From JAIBJP01 sp035639875 (GTDB lineage Bacteria; Actinomycetota; Thermoleophilia; Gaiellales; Gaiellaceae): 22,263 nucleotides of DNA. Shown in pieces: positions 1-7,438 of this stretch. The translations under genes were made by a program, and so were the position numbers. The notes beneath the pieces were generated by a model. It was not told the DNA's origin, searched no databases, and saw nothing but the letters and a program-made list of their open reading frames with translations. How positions within the stretch are numbered: position 1 is the first letter of the stretch; the number at the start of each line of letters is the position of its first letter. Location: NCBI GenBank assembly GCA_035639875.1, contig DASQXE010000106.1, positions 1-22,263 of the forward strand, read 5' to 3'.

Positions 1-1
1 C

Positions 2-880
2 ATCCGTGTCGCCAACTTCTCGCTCCAGGCAACGCAGCCGGCGTCGTTCATGTACGACCCGCTGGACAAGGCCGTCGAGAAGCTCTGGTTCAACGGCGTC
101 GTCGTCGTGGCTGCCGCCGGCAATTACGGCGTCGACGGGCAGCCGACGACGGTCGCGTACGCGCCGGGCAACGACCCGTTCGTCATCACGGTCGGCGCGA
201 GCGATCTCAACGGCACGGCCACCAATCCAGCAGACGATTTCGCCGCGCCGTGGTCTGCGTACGGCTCCACGCTCGACGGGTTCGCCAAGCCGGAGCTCGG
301 AGCACCCGGCCGTCGCCTCATCGGCCCGGTGCCGGGCACGTCGACGATGGCGCTCGAACATCCCGAGCGGATGACCGCCTCCGCGTACATGTGGATGTCC
401 GGTACGTCGTTCTCGGCGCCGGTCGTCTCGGGTGCCGCTGCGCTCCTCCTGGCGAAGAACCCGAGGTGGACGCCCGACCAGGTGAAGGGTGCCCTCATGC
501 TGAGCGCACGGCCGACTGCGGCCGGCGTCGCCCTCGGCGTCGGCGAGGTGAACGCGAAGGCCGCGTTCGACGTAACGAGCCCGCCCAACCCGAACCTGGG
601 CCTTGATCAGTTCGTCACGTCGGACGGCGCTGGTGGTCTTGCGTTCGACTCGGCGAGCTGGGCGAACACTGCCCAGGCAGACGCCTCTTGGAACAACGCG
701 TCGTGGGCAGGGGCGTCCTGGAACGCCGCCTCGTGGTCGAGCGCGAGCTGGGCGAACGCCTCGTGGGCGGCCGCCTGCTGGGCATCGGCATCATGGAACG
801 CGGCCAGCTGGGCGCAGGCGTCCTGGGCGGCGGCGTCGTGGAACGCCGCCAGCTGGGCCGCCGCTTCCTGGTACGAGTAG
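2..880 (+). CDS. S8 subtilisin-like serine protease, C-terminal part (5' end outside the window)
   Basis: This is the C-terminal part of a secreted subtilase, open from the first complete codon of the window. It aligns along its length with the protein encoded at 1036-2829, so the two genes are tandem paralogues. The oxyanion-hole region AAAGNYG (codons near 110-130) and the catalytic serine motif GTSFSAP (Ser codon 407-409) are intact; the Asp and His of the triad lie upstream of the window. After the catalytic domain and a short linker the protein ends in an ASWxx array (653-871) with Trp every five residues, then Trp-Tyr-Glu and a TAG stop. It lacks the acidic tail found after the array in its neighbour. 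I infer an extracellular protease with a cell-surface or oligomerisation tail; substrate unknown. Family assignment is firm, tail function is not. Confidence 0.93.
   Translation: MRVANFSLQATQPASFMYDPLDKAVEKLWFNGVVVVAAAGNYGVDGQPTTVAYAPGNDPFVITVGASDLNGTATNPADDFAAPWSAYGSTLDGFAKPELGAPGRRLIGPVPGTSTMALEHPERMTASAYMWMSGTSFSAPVVSGAAALLLAKNPRWTPDQVKGALMLSARPTAAGVALGVGEVNAKAAFDVTSPPNPNLGLDQFVTSDGAGGLAFDSASWANTAQADASWNNASWAGASWNAASWSSASWANASWAAACWASASWNAASWAQASWAAASWNAASWAAASWYE
653..871 (+). repeat. Tandem ASWxx pentapeptide-coding array, first subtilase
   Basis: In-frame 15-nt units encode A-S-W-x-x. After a first ASW and one unit without Trp (NTAQAD), thirteen units follow in perfect five-residue register; one is ACW instead of ASW. 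Variable positions are A, N, S, G or Q, so the array is almost uncharged. The nucleotide units differ at third positions, so the protein pattern, not merely recent DNA slippage, appears to be kept. Confidence 0.9.
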
Positions 881-919
881 GGCGCGCGGCGCCGCTCCGG
901 GGCCTAATCCCTCGAAAGA

Positions 920-983
920 GTGAATTCGCCTTTTCTCCCGCAAAAGGGGGACGTGACGGCGGCCGAATCCGCCTAGCTTGCGG
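920..983 (+). promoter_or_regulatory. Copy A of a two-copy intergenic element (promoter-like), upstream of the second subtilase
   Basis: It contains GTGAATTCG (920-928), CTCCCGCAAAAGGGGGACG (935-953), a 20-nt spacer and TAGCTTGCGG (974-983). The same blocks occur at 2888-2950 with the same 20-nt spacing. TAGCTT fits an actinobacterial -10 box (TANNNT), which would put the start about 50 nt before the ATG at 1036. The GGGGGACG block sits where a -35 would be but does not resemble TTGACA, so an alternative sigma factor or an activator site is possible. Confidence 0.5.
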
Positions 984-1035
984 TCTGGCGTAGACGACCG
1001 CGCAGAGGGCGCGGAGGGAGAGGAACCAAGAACTG

Positions 1036-2829
1036 ATGCGGCAGGATCGCGGTTCGTACGGAGGAATTCGGTGGAGCGCTCTTTGGGGCAAGCCCTCGAA
1101 GGGCGAGACGCGCTCAAGCGCACTCTGGGGTAAGGGCGGACGCGGATTCCTCGCGACGCTCGTTGTCGGGGCGGCGCTCGCCGCGCCGGCCGCCTATGCA
1201 GACGGCAGCGCGAGCTTCAAGGCGTACACGACTCCCGGGCTGATCGCCGCCGCGCAGGCGAAGCCGAAGGCGACCTTCGACGTCGTCCTGATGGCGAGCG
1301 ACCGGCCCTCGACGTGGCTGGCCAAGCAGGTCGCGAGCTTCGACAGCCCGAAGGCAAAGACGCGGCGCCAGTACAAGTCGATCAGCGGTGTCGCGGCGCG
1401 CCTCACCGGCAGCCAGGTGCTCACGCTCGCGCGGAACGGCCACGTGAGCTCGATCACGTATGACGCCCCGCTCCAGCTCGCGGGCACGCTGTCGAACAAG
1501 CAGCGGTGGCCGTACGTCTCCGGCGTCCAGAAGTTCTGGGCGAACGGGACGACGGCTGGAACGCCCACGATCGCGATCGTCGACTCCGGCATCGATGCCT
1601 CCCGCGCCGACTTCGGCGGACGCGTCGTCGCGAACGTCAATCTCACGTCGCTCACGGGGAACTCGCCCGGAGACGGCCGCGGACACGGAACCTTCGTCGC
1701 AGGCATTGCAGCGGGATCAGGCGACAACTACGCCGGTGCCGCCCCGGCTTCGAAGATCGTCGCGCTCGACGTCATGGACGACAACGGTATGGCGATGACG
1801 CGGGACGTTATTGCGGCCGCCGACTGGATCCTCGCGAACAAGGACAAGTACGGCATCAAGGTCGCGAACTTCTCGCTTCACTCCTCGCAGCCGAACAGCT
1901 TCATGTTCGACCCCCTCGACAAGGCGGTGGAGCGGCTCTGGTTCAGCGGCGTGGTCGTCGTCGCCGCCGCCGGCAACTACGGCGTCAACGGCCAGCCGAG
2001 CGGTGTTCCCTTCGCGCCCGGCAACGACCCGTTCGTGATCACGGTCGGAGCGGACGATGTCGACGGTTCGGTGTCCACGACGGACGACGTCGCCGCGCCC
2101 TGGTCGGCATACGGTTATACGCTTGACGGCTTCGCCAAGCCAGATATCGCTGCGCCCGGGCGCTACATCGTCGGCCCGGTCCCGGCGACGTCGACGCTCG
2201 CTCTCGAGCGCGCGGATGCGATCGTCGCCCCCGGCTACATCCAGCTCTCCGGCACGTCCTTTGCGGCCCCGATTGCCGCAGGCGCGGCCGCTCAGATCTT
2301 CGCGGCGCATCCCACCTGGGGCCCCGACCAGGTCAAGGGCGCGCTCATGCTGACCGCGAGCCGCACGCCCAACGCAGCTCCGCTCTCGGAAGGCGTCGGC
2401 ATCCTCGATGCCTCTAAGGCGGTCGCGTTGACGAGCGCGCCGAACCCGAACGCCGCCCTTCGTCCATTCGTGAAGCCCGACTCCGCAAGCGGCTCGGGAC
2501 TCGCCTTCGACTCGGCAAGCTGGGCCAATACGGCGAAGGCGAACGCGTCCTGGGCAAACGCCTCCTGGTCGGACGCTTCCTGGGCCAACGCCTCTTGGAG
2601 CGCCGCCTCCTGGGCGAACGCCAGCTGGGCGAATGCCTCCTGGGCGAGCGCCAGCTGGTGCGACGCCTCGTGGTCGGATGCGTCGTGGGCCGACGCCTCG
2701 TGGGCGTCGGTCTCCTACGCGGACAACGCCGAGGGCGACATGAGCTCCTCGGGGGGCGAGTGGATCGACCAGGCGGAGCTCGACGCCCTCCTCGGGACCA
2801 CCGACCCGTCTACGACACTGCTCCCGTAG
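1036..2829 (+). CDS. Secreted S8 subtilisin-like serine protease with Trp-pentad tail
   Basis: A 597-residue secreted protease. A long N-region with two SALWGK motifs (residues 14-19 and 28-33) precedes a hydrophobic signal segment (about 38-55, AYA-D cleavage likely). An I9-like propeptide follows (about 78-148). The catalytic domain (about 175-465) shows Asp183 in IVDSGID, His217 in GRGHGTF, oxyanion Asn314 in AAGNYG and Ser408 in SGTSFAAP, so the triad is complete. Residues 494-561 form an ASWxx array with Trp every five residues, and the protein ends in an acidic tail (EWIDQAELDALLG). ATG 1036 follows a purine-rich GGGAGAGGAA. It lies 155 bp after its tandem paralogue and has its own promoter-like element at 920-983. 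The product is probably exported and self-processed; substrate and role of the tail are unknown. Confidence 0.95.
   Translation: MRQDRGSYGGIRWSALWGKPSKGETRSSALWGKGGRGFLATLVVGAALAAPAAYADGSASFKAYTTPGLIAAAQAKPKATFDVVLMASDRPSTWLAKQVASFDSPKAKTRRQYKSISGVAARLTGSQVLTLARNGHVSSITYDAPLQLAGTLSNKQRWPYVSGVQKFWANGTTAGTPTIAIVDSGIDASRADFGGRVVANVNLTSLTGNSPGDGRGHGTFVAGIAAGSGDNYAGAAPASKIVALDVMDDNGMAMTRDVIAAADWILANKDKYGIKVANFSLHSSQPNSFMFDPLDKAVERLWFSGVVVVAAAGNYGVNGQPSGVPFAPGNDPFVITVGADDVDGSVSTTDDVAAPWSAYGYTLDGFAKPDIAAPGRYIVGPVPATSTLALERADAIVAPGYIQLSGTSFAAPIAAGAAAQIFAAHPTWGPDQVKGALMLTASRTPNAAPLSEGVGILDASKAVALTSAPNPNAALRPFVKPDSASGSGLAFDSASWANTAKANASWANASWSDASWANASWSAASWANASWANASWASASWCDASWSDASWADASWASVSYADNAEGDMSSSGGEWIDQAELDALLGTTDPSTTLLP
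2515..2718 (+). repeat. Tandem ASWxx pentapeptide-coding array, second subtilase
   Basis: Trp residues fall at 496, then 506 to 556 at every fifth position, with a final Tyr561 in register. Like the first copy, the unit after the first ASW lacks Trp (NTAKAN). This array has 12 Trp against 14 in the upstream paralogue, and more Asp (SD, CD, AD units), so copy number and charge have diverged while the five-residue register is held. Confidence 0.9.
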
Positions 2830-2887
2830 AAACGAGAGCAACCGCGAGCCCCGGGTCGCCCACCCGACCCGGGACTCACCCTTTTGG

Positions 2888-2950
2888 GTGAAATCGACTC
2901 CGTCCCTCAAACGGGGGACGCCACCCCTCTGGGCGGGGCGTAACTTCCGG
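2888..2950 (+). promoter_or_regulatory. Copy B of the two-copy intergenic element, upstream of the GGDEF/HD-GYP gene
   Basis: GTGAAATCG (2888-2896), GTCCCTCAAACGGGGGACG (2902-2920, with CGTCCC/GGGACG able to form a 6-bp stem), exactly 20 nt, then TAACTTCCGG (2941-2950). The blocks match copy A at 920-983. If TAACTT is the -10 box, transcription would begin near 2953 and leave a leader of about 80 nt before ATG 3036. Confidence 0.5.
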
Positions 2951-3035
2951 CTATGGCTCTGCGGCCTCGCGCTTGCGCGTGGAGTTGGATCGGAGCTGCA
3001 ATGACCGACTGCAGCGGGATTTCAGGCTGGGCTTC

Positions 3036-5777
3036 ATGAGCGTCGTCCGCACCGAATTCGCGACCGCGCGGCGCGAATCCGCCCCCGAAACCACGGAACA
3101 GGGGGGCCTGTCCGGCCACGCGAAGGCGTACCTGGCGGCGGTGGCGGTGGCGACCGTGATCGCGGCCTTCGTCCCGCTGACGAAGGTGACGCCGGGCACA
3201 CACGGCTGGCTGACGTTCTTCGTGCTCGCCGCCTGCGCCGCCGTGGCGCAGCTGTTCGTTGTGCGCACCCCGCGCGACCAGTCGTACCACACGACGAACG
3301 TGTTCCTCATTCCGGCCGCGCTCCTCCTCCCGCCGGAGCTCGTCGCGCTGATGGCAATCGCGCTCGTCCCGGAGTGGCTCAAGGTTCGCTACCCCTGGTA
3401 CATCCAGAGCTTCAACATCTGCAACCACACGCTGAACGGGCTGGCGGCGTGGGGTGCGGTCGACCTCGTGCGGACCTTCGGCTGGGGCAGGCAGCCCACG
3501 ATGGCCGTCGCCGGGCTCGTCGCCTGCGTGGTCTTCGTGGCCACGAACCACGTCCTCCTGGCGACGATGCTCCACTTCGCCCGCGGACATACGCTCCGGG
3601 AGACGGGCCTGTTTTCCACAGACAGCCTCGCCACCGACCTCGTCCTCGCCGCCCTCGGGGTGGCGTTCGCAAGCATCTGGCGCTGGAACCCCTACCTGCT
3701 GCCGACGGTCGTGGCACCGCTCCTACTCATCCATCGCTCTCTGAGCGTCCCGGCGCTGCAGGAGGAGGCGCGTGTCGATCCCAAGACGGGACTCTTCAAC
3801 GCACGCCACTTCGCGGCCGAGCTGCGCGAGGAGCTCTCCCGCGCGAACCGCTTCGAGCGTCCGATGTCGGTGATCATGGCCGACCTCGACCTGCTGCGGG
3901 ACATCAACAACTCGTACGGGCACCTCGCCGGCGACGCCGTCCTCAAGGGCATCGCGGAGGTCTTCCGCAGACAGCTCCGTCACTATGACGTCCCCGCCCG
4001 GTTCGGGGGAGAGGAGTTCGCCATCCTCCTGCCGGAAACCGGCGCCGAGCAGGCCCTCGAGATCGCGGAGCGCATCCGCCGGGCCGTCGCCGAGGAGCCC
4101 TTCGAGATCGAGACCTCGAGCGAGCCGATCCGCGCCACGGTCTCGCTGGGCGTGGCCGCCTATCCAAAGGACGGCACCGACTCGAACGAGCTCATCCACC
4201 AGGCCGACCTCGCTGTCTACCGGGCCAAGCTGCAGGGACGAAACCGCGTCCTCGGGGCGAGCTCGGAGCCGCTGCTCATGACCGGTGAGCGCGGCGCGCG
4301 GCTCGCCGCCGTCCCAGAGGAGGGGGAATACGTCGCGTCCGCGTCACGGTCGTTGCCCGAGCAAAGAGCCAGCGAGATCCGTGAGGCGCAGCAGCAGCGT
4401 CCGCACACGCCTGGACGACCGCACTTTCTCGCCCTCTCGGCGCCGCTTGCCGTGCTGGTCGCCCTCGTCGCGATCGCGGGAATCGTCGCGGGCGTCGTAG
4501 GCCTCCTCCTGGGTACGACGGACGACCTGATCGGCCTCCTGGCCATCGTCCTCCTCGTGGGCGGCGGCCAGGCGCTCGCCCTCGAGCTGGAGGTCGGCTC
4601 GATCTCCGTCAGCGCGGTCGGCGCTCTCGCCGGCGCGGCGCTCTTTGGTCCGCGGGCGGCCTTGCCCCTCGCCATCGCCATCGTGGCCGTCGAATGGAGC
4701 GCCCGTCGAGACGACTGGCACTACGTGCTCTTCAACATCGGCGCGCTGAGCCTCGCCTCGCTCGCGGCGGCGGCCGTCTTCAGCGTTGGGTGGATCGAGA
4801 CGCCGGCCGGTGAGCTCGTCACCGCCGCGGCCGGCCTCTTGGCGGGCGGGGCCTACTTCGTTGTGAACACGGCTCTCATCTCGCTCGCCATGGCCCTCGA
4901 AGGCCACGACCGCTGGCGAAACGTCTGGAAGGAGCGTTTCTCGTGGCTCCTGCCACACTACGTCGTCTTCGGGCTAGTGGGAGGCGCGATCGCCCTCGCC
5001 TATGCGGCCATTGGGCTCTATGGCCTGGCCGTGTTCATCCTCCCGCTCCTCCTCATGCGAAAGACGATGGCGGCGTACCTCGGTCACACCGAGAAATCGA
5101 CCAAGAAGCTCCGCAAGGCCGCTGAGACGATCCAGTCCCAGAACGTGTCGCTCGAGCAGGCGAACCGTCTCCTCAAAGAGCGCTCGACCGCCGCCATGGA
5201 GAGCCTCTCGGCCACCGTCGACGCGCGCGACGCCTACACGGCCGGCCATTCACGGCGCGTCCAGCAGCTCGCCCTGGCAATCGGACGCGAGCTCGGCCTC
5301 TCCCAGGCGGAGCTCGACCTCCTCGGTCACGCCGCCCTCTTCCACGACATCGGGAAGCTGGCCATCCCGGATGCGATCCTCTTGAAGCCGGTCGGCCTGA
5401 CGCCCGACGAATGGGCGCTTATGCAGCGGCACGCCGACGAGGGCGCGCGCATCATCGATCGCCTGGGGTTCCTCAACGACGCCGTGCCCGCCATTCGCCA
5501 TCATCACGAGCGCTTCGACGGGACGGGCTATCCCGACGGCCTCGCGGGCGAGGACATCCCGCTCGGGGCGCGCATCATCCACGTCGCCGACGCGCTCGAC
5601 TCGATGCTGACCACGCGCATCTATCGCGCCGCGCGCCCCGCGGACGAGGCGCTGGACGAGCTGCGCCGCGGTTCGGGGACCCAGTTCTGCCCGCGGTGCG
5701 TCTCAGCGCTCGAGCGCCTGCTGCACACGAACCCGGCCGAACAGCGTCCGAGCGGCCAGCTGCTGGCGACCGCCTGA
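3036..5777 (+). CDS. Bifunctional membrane c-di-GMP enzyme: diguanylate cyclase (GGDEF) plus HD-GYP phosphodiesterase
   Basis: A 913-residue protein from ATG 3036; an in-frame TTG at 2973 would add 21 residues. Order: about six to seven membrane segments (30-235), GGDEF domain (about 247-405), a second membrane block (about 465-680), a short coiled coil (685-720), HD-GYP domain (about 725-880). The cyclase keeps its metal-binding region MADLDLL, the active loop GGEEF (324-328) and an inhibitory I-site RHYD five residues before it. The phosphodiesterase keeps FHDIGK (HD at 770-771) and DGTGYPDG (GYP at 831-833). Both halves therefore look active, so the protein could make and hydrolyse cyclic di-GMP at the membrane. 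The two membrane blocks resemble each other (see findings), suggesting fusion of two related receptors. No partner gene is cotranscribed. Confidence 0.92.
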   Translation: MSVVRTEFATARRESAPETTEQGGLSGHAKAYLAAVAVATVIAAFVPLTKVTPGTHGWLTFFVLAACAAVAQLFVVRTPRDQSYHTTNVFLIPAALLLPPELVALMAIALVPEWLKVRYPWYIQSFNICNHTLNGLAAWGAVDLVRTFGWGRQPTMAVAGLVACVVFVATNHVLLATMLHFARGHTLRETGLFSTDSLATDLVLAALGVAFASIWRWNPYLLPTVVAPLLLIHRSLSVPALQEEARVDPKTGLFNARHFAAELREELSRANRFERPMSVIMADLDLLRDINNSYGHLAGDAVLKGIAEVFRRQLRHYDVPARFGGEEFAILLPETGAEQALEIAERIRRAVAEEPFEIETSSEPIRATVSLGVAAYPKDGTDSNELIHQADLAVYRAKLQGRNRVLGASSEPLLMTGERGARLAAVPEEGEYVASASRSLPEQRASEIREAQQQRPHTPGRPHFLALSAPLAVLVALVAIAGIVAGVVGLLLGTTDDLIGLLAIVLLVGGGQALALELEVGSISVSAVGALAGAALFGPRAALPLAIAIVAVEWSARRDDWHYVLFNIGALSLASLAAAAVFSVGWIETPAGELVTAAAGLLAGGAYFVVNTALISLAMALEGHDRWRNVWKERFSWLLPHYVVFGLVGGAIALAYAAIGLYGLAVFILPLLLMRKTMAAYLGHTEKSTKKLRKAAETIQSQNVSLEQANRLLKERSTAAMESLSATVDARDAYTAGHSRRVQQLALAIGRELGLSQAELDLLGHAALFHDIGKLAIPDAILLKPVGLTPDEWALMQRHADEGARIIDRLGFLNDAVPAIRHHHERFDGTGYPDGLAGEDIPLGARIIHVADALDSMLTTRIYRAARPADEALDELRRGSGTQFCPRCVSALERLLHTNPAEQRPSGQLLATA

Positions 5778-5818
5778 GCCGGCTCCTCTGAGACCATCGG
5801 AGACCGGCCGCGCGGAAG

Positions 5819-5862
5819 GCAAGTCTCCCGTTACTTGCGTTCCGTCTAATCTGCTCTATCCT
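5819..5862 (+). promoter_or_regulatory. Promoter with overlapping inverted repeat
   Basis: TTGCGT (5835-5840), 16 nt, TATCCT (5857-5862) makes a good sigma-70-type promoter ending 16 nt before the GTG at 5879. The repeat GCAAGT (5819-5824) / ACTTGC (5833-5838) overlaps the -35 box and could be an operator, perhaps for the DNA-binding protein it precedes. Confidence 0.55.
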
Positions 5863-5878
5863 TGGCGTTGAGGCCGCC

Positions 5879-6535
5879 GTGCAGATCGATTCGTCCGATC
5901 TTGCCGCCTTCAGGGCCGGCATGCGTCGCCGCTACTCGGACGACGAGATCCTGGCGGAGCTCAGGGACTCCGCGCAGCGCCTCGGCCGCTCCCCGACGAT
6001 GCGGGAGTTCGAGCGCGACCGGCGCACGCACGTTCATCCCCAAACTGTGATCGAGCGATTTGGGAGCTGGAACGCGGCCAAGCGGCGCGCGGGCCTGACC
6101 ACGCGCAGGCACGCGACGAGGGAGGAGCTCCTGGACGAGCTTCGCCGCCTCGGGGACGACCTCGGGCGGCCGCCCACAGGCGCCGACCTCCTACGCCATC
6201 GCGCGACCATGCACTCGAAGTCTCTCTACTGGCACGTCTTCGGCTCGCTCCGGAACGCCCTTCGTGAAGCCGGCTTCGACGTCCCGCTCGGCGAGGAGCG
6301 CCTGGAGCAGGCGGTCTGGCAAGGGGCGCGTCTCGCCCGCCGGCTCAAGCGCCTGCCGCGGTTCGCTGACTGGGCCGCCGCGCGCAAGCGCGACCAGCGC
6401 CTTCCGAGCGAGTGGCAGGTCTACCGTCTGGCCGGCGGGCGCCGCGGCGCCTGGACGACCTTTCAGTACCTCGTGCGCAGTCGTCTCGTCGACGACGGCG
6501 TAGAGGTGCGCGAAGACGGTCGCGTGGGGCGCTAG
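5879..6535 (+). CDS. Putative DNA-binding protein with homing-endonuclease-associated repeats
   Basis: A 218-residue basic protein with three helical repeats. Repeat 1 (about 19-73) and repeat 2 (about 80-133) share the pattern x-eel-l-eLr-LgxxLGRxPT...FGSWNxAxxxAGL, which matches the repeat often seen beside HNH homing endonucleases (HNH_repeat family) and in stand-alone actinobacterial and haloarchaeal proteins. A third, weaker repeat (about 142-203) ends in AWTTFQYLV. No nuclease motif is visible. The family pattern suggests helix-turn-helix-like DNA binding, so a regulator is possible; target unknown. Start GTG 5879 is set by the promoter ending at 5862, giving a leader of about 10 nt. 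Its 3' end overlaps the convergent amidotransferase gene by 4 bp. Confidence 0.75.
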   Translation: MQIDSSDLAAFRAGMRRRYSDDEILAELRDSAQRLGRSPTMREFERDRRTHVHPQTVIERFGSWNAAKRRAGLTTRRHATREELLDELRRLGDDLGRPPTGADLLRHRATMHSKSLYWHVFGSLRNALREAGFDVPLGEERLEQAVWQGARLARRLKRLPRFADWAAARKRDQRLPSEWQVYRLAGGRRGAWTTFQYLVRSRLVDDGVEVREDGRVGR

Positions 6536-7332
6536 CGTCCCGCTGCGGCCGTCGCCAGGGCGGCCAGCTGCGCAAGACAGGACTGCCGTTCTTCGGGAGC
6601 CCGCACGGCTGGGAGAAGCACCTCGGTGAAGCTCCGGTCAGGCTCGAACGCCTCGGTGCGGACGACCCGGCCGTCGACGGCGGCGACGAGCGTCCCCTCC
6701 TGGACCTCGCGCTTCGACAGGTGCACGCCCCCGAAGCGCTCCACGAGCTCGAGCGCCTCCTGTGTCGAGGCGAAGAAGAGCTCGTGCCGAGCCTGTCCGA
6801 TCCACAAGGGCCGTCCGACCCCGCGTGCGAGGAAGACGACGTCGGAATCGCGTTCGTCGAGCCAGGCGGTCGCCATCGAACCGTGAAGCTCCTCGAACGC
6901 ACGCGCCCTGCTGCGCTCGCGTTCGGCGAGGGCGAAGATCGCTTCCGAGTCGACCGTCATCCCTTCCTCTGCGCGCTCGAACCCGTAGCGCTCGAAGATC
7001 TCTTCGTCGTTCTTGATGATCCCGTTGTGGACACCGACCACGGTTCCGTGCCTGACGGGATGGTTGTTGGCGTTCAGCGACGGATGGCCTTTGGTGTAGT
7101 CGCGGACGTGGACGAGCGCCTGGGTCGCGTCCGCGGGGACGGAGACGGAGTCGAGAAACTCGCTCGCGCCCGCCCGGCGCTTGTGCACCTCGAGGGCCAC
7201 GGTCGGCCCGCGGAAGCAGTAACCGGACGCGTCGGCGCCGCGCTCGGAGATGGCCGCCATGAGGGTCTGCGAGGCGAGCGTGGGGTCGACCCTGCTTTTG
7301 CGACTGAGGCTATATCCGGCGATCCCACACAA
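6532..7332 (-). CDS. Stand-alone class II glutamine amidotransferase (GlmS N-domain type)
   Basis: A 266-residue Ntn-type glutaminase domain without a synthase partner domain. The start is TTG 7332, which places the catalytic nucleophile at Cys2 (M-C-G-I-A-G), as the family requires; any other start would lose it. Further family motifs are HVRDYTKGHP...NNHPV (equivalent of the HTRWATHG loop), VGVHNGII and TVDSEAIF. Such domains release ammonia from glutamine for a partner enzyme, but the sugar-isomerase or other acceptor half is absent here and next door. It may work with an unlinked partner or act as an amidase of the YafJ kind. It is transcribed divergently from the sigma factor gene, with overlapping TATA-like boxes between them. 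Confidence 0.88.
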   Translation of the reverse strand: MCGIAGYSLSRKSRVDPTLASQTLMAAISERGADASGYCFRGPTVALEVHKRRAGASEFLDSVSVPADATQALVHVRDYTKGHPSLNANNHPVRHGTVVGVHNGIIKNDEEIFERYGFERAEEGMTVDSEAIFALAERERSRARAFEELHGSMATAWLDERDSDVVFLARGVGRPLWIGQARHELFFASTQEALELVERFGGVHLSKREVQEGTLVAAVDGRVVRTEAFEPDRSFTEVLLPAVRAPEERQSCLAQLAALATAAAGR

Positions 7333-7348
7333 AACGCAGACTCTCCAC

Positions 7349-7354
7349 TATAAC
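7349..7354. promoter_or_regulatory. Shared TATA-like centre of divergent promoters
   Basis: The sequence CACTATAACC reads TATAAC on the plus strand (7349-7354) and TATAGT on the minus strand. It lies about 17 bp before the TTG start of the amidotransferase and 85 bp before the sigma factor start. No good -35 box is seen for either direction, so use by both genes is inferred from position only. Confidence 0.35.
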
Positions 7355-7438
7355 CATCGTTTCGGCCGCTTCCGGGCGCTATCCCTCAACACGGTTGTTC
7401 GCCTCAAGCCCGCTCGCGCGGAGGCCGATAGGGGCTGC

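Noticed and set aside
653..871. Pentapeptide-repeat (quadrilateral beta-helix) family membership of the ASWxx tails
   Set aside because: The period matches, but the core position is Trp in every unit rather than Leu/Phe, so I do not assign the family; kept only as an idea in the findings.
885..1035. c-di-GMP (GEMM) riboswitch upstream of the second subtilase and, at 2880-2970, of the GGDEF gene
   Set aside because: GGGACG is reminiscent, but the other conserved GEMM segments and the pairing of its two helices are not found by eye; recorded instead as an unclassified promoter-like element. A covariance-model search would settle it.
1717..2910. 397-residue minus-strand reading frame opposite the second subtilase
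   Set aside because: It is antisense to a clear protease, rich in R/G/V low complexity, and its repeat part is the mirror of the ASWxx array.
6412..7353. 313-residue plus-strand frame opposite the amidotransferase
   Set aside because: No recognisable motif; the minus-strand protein has full family motifs.
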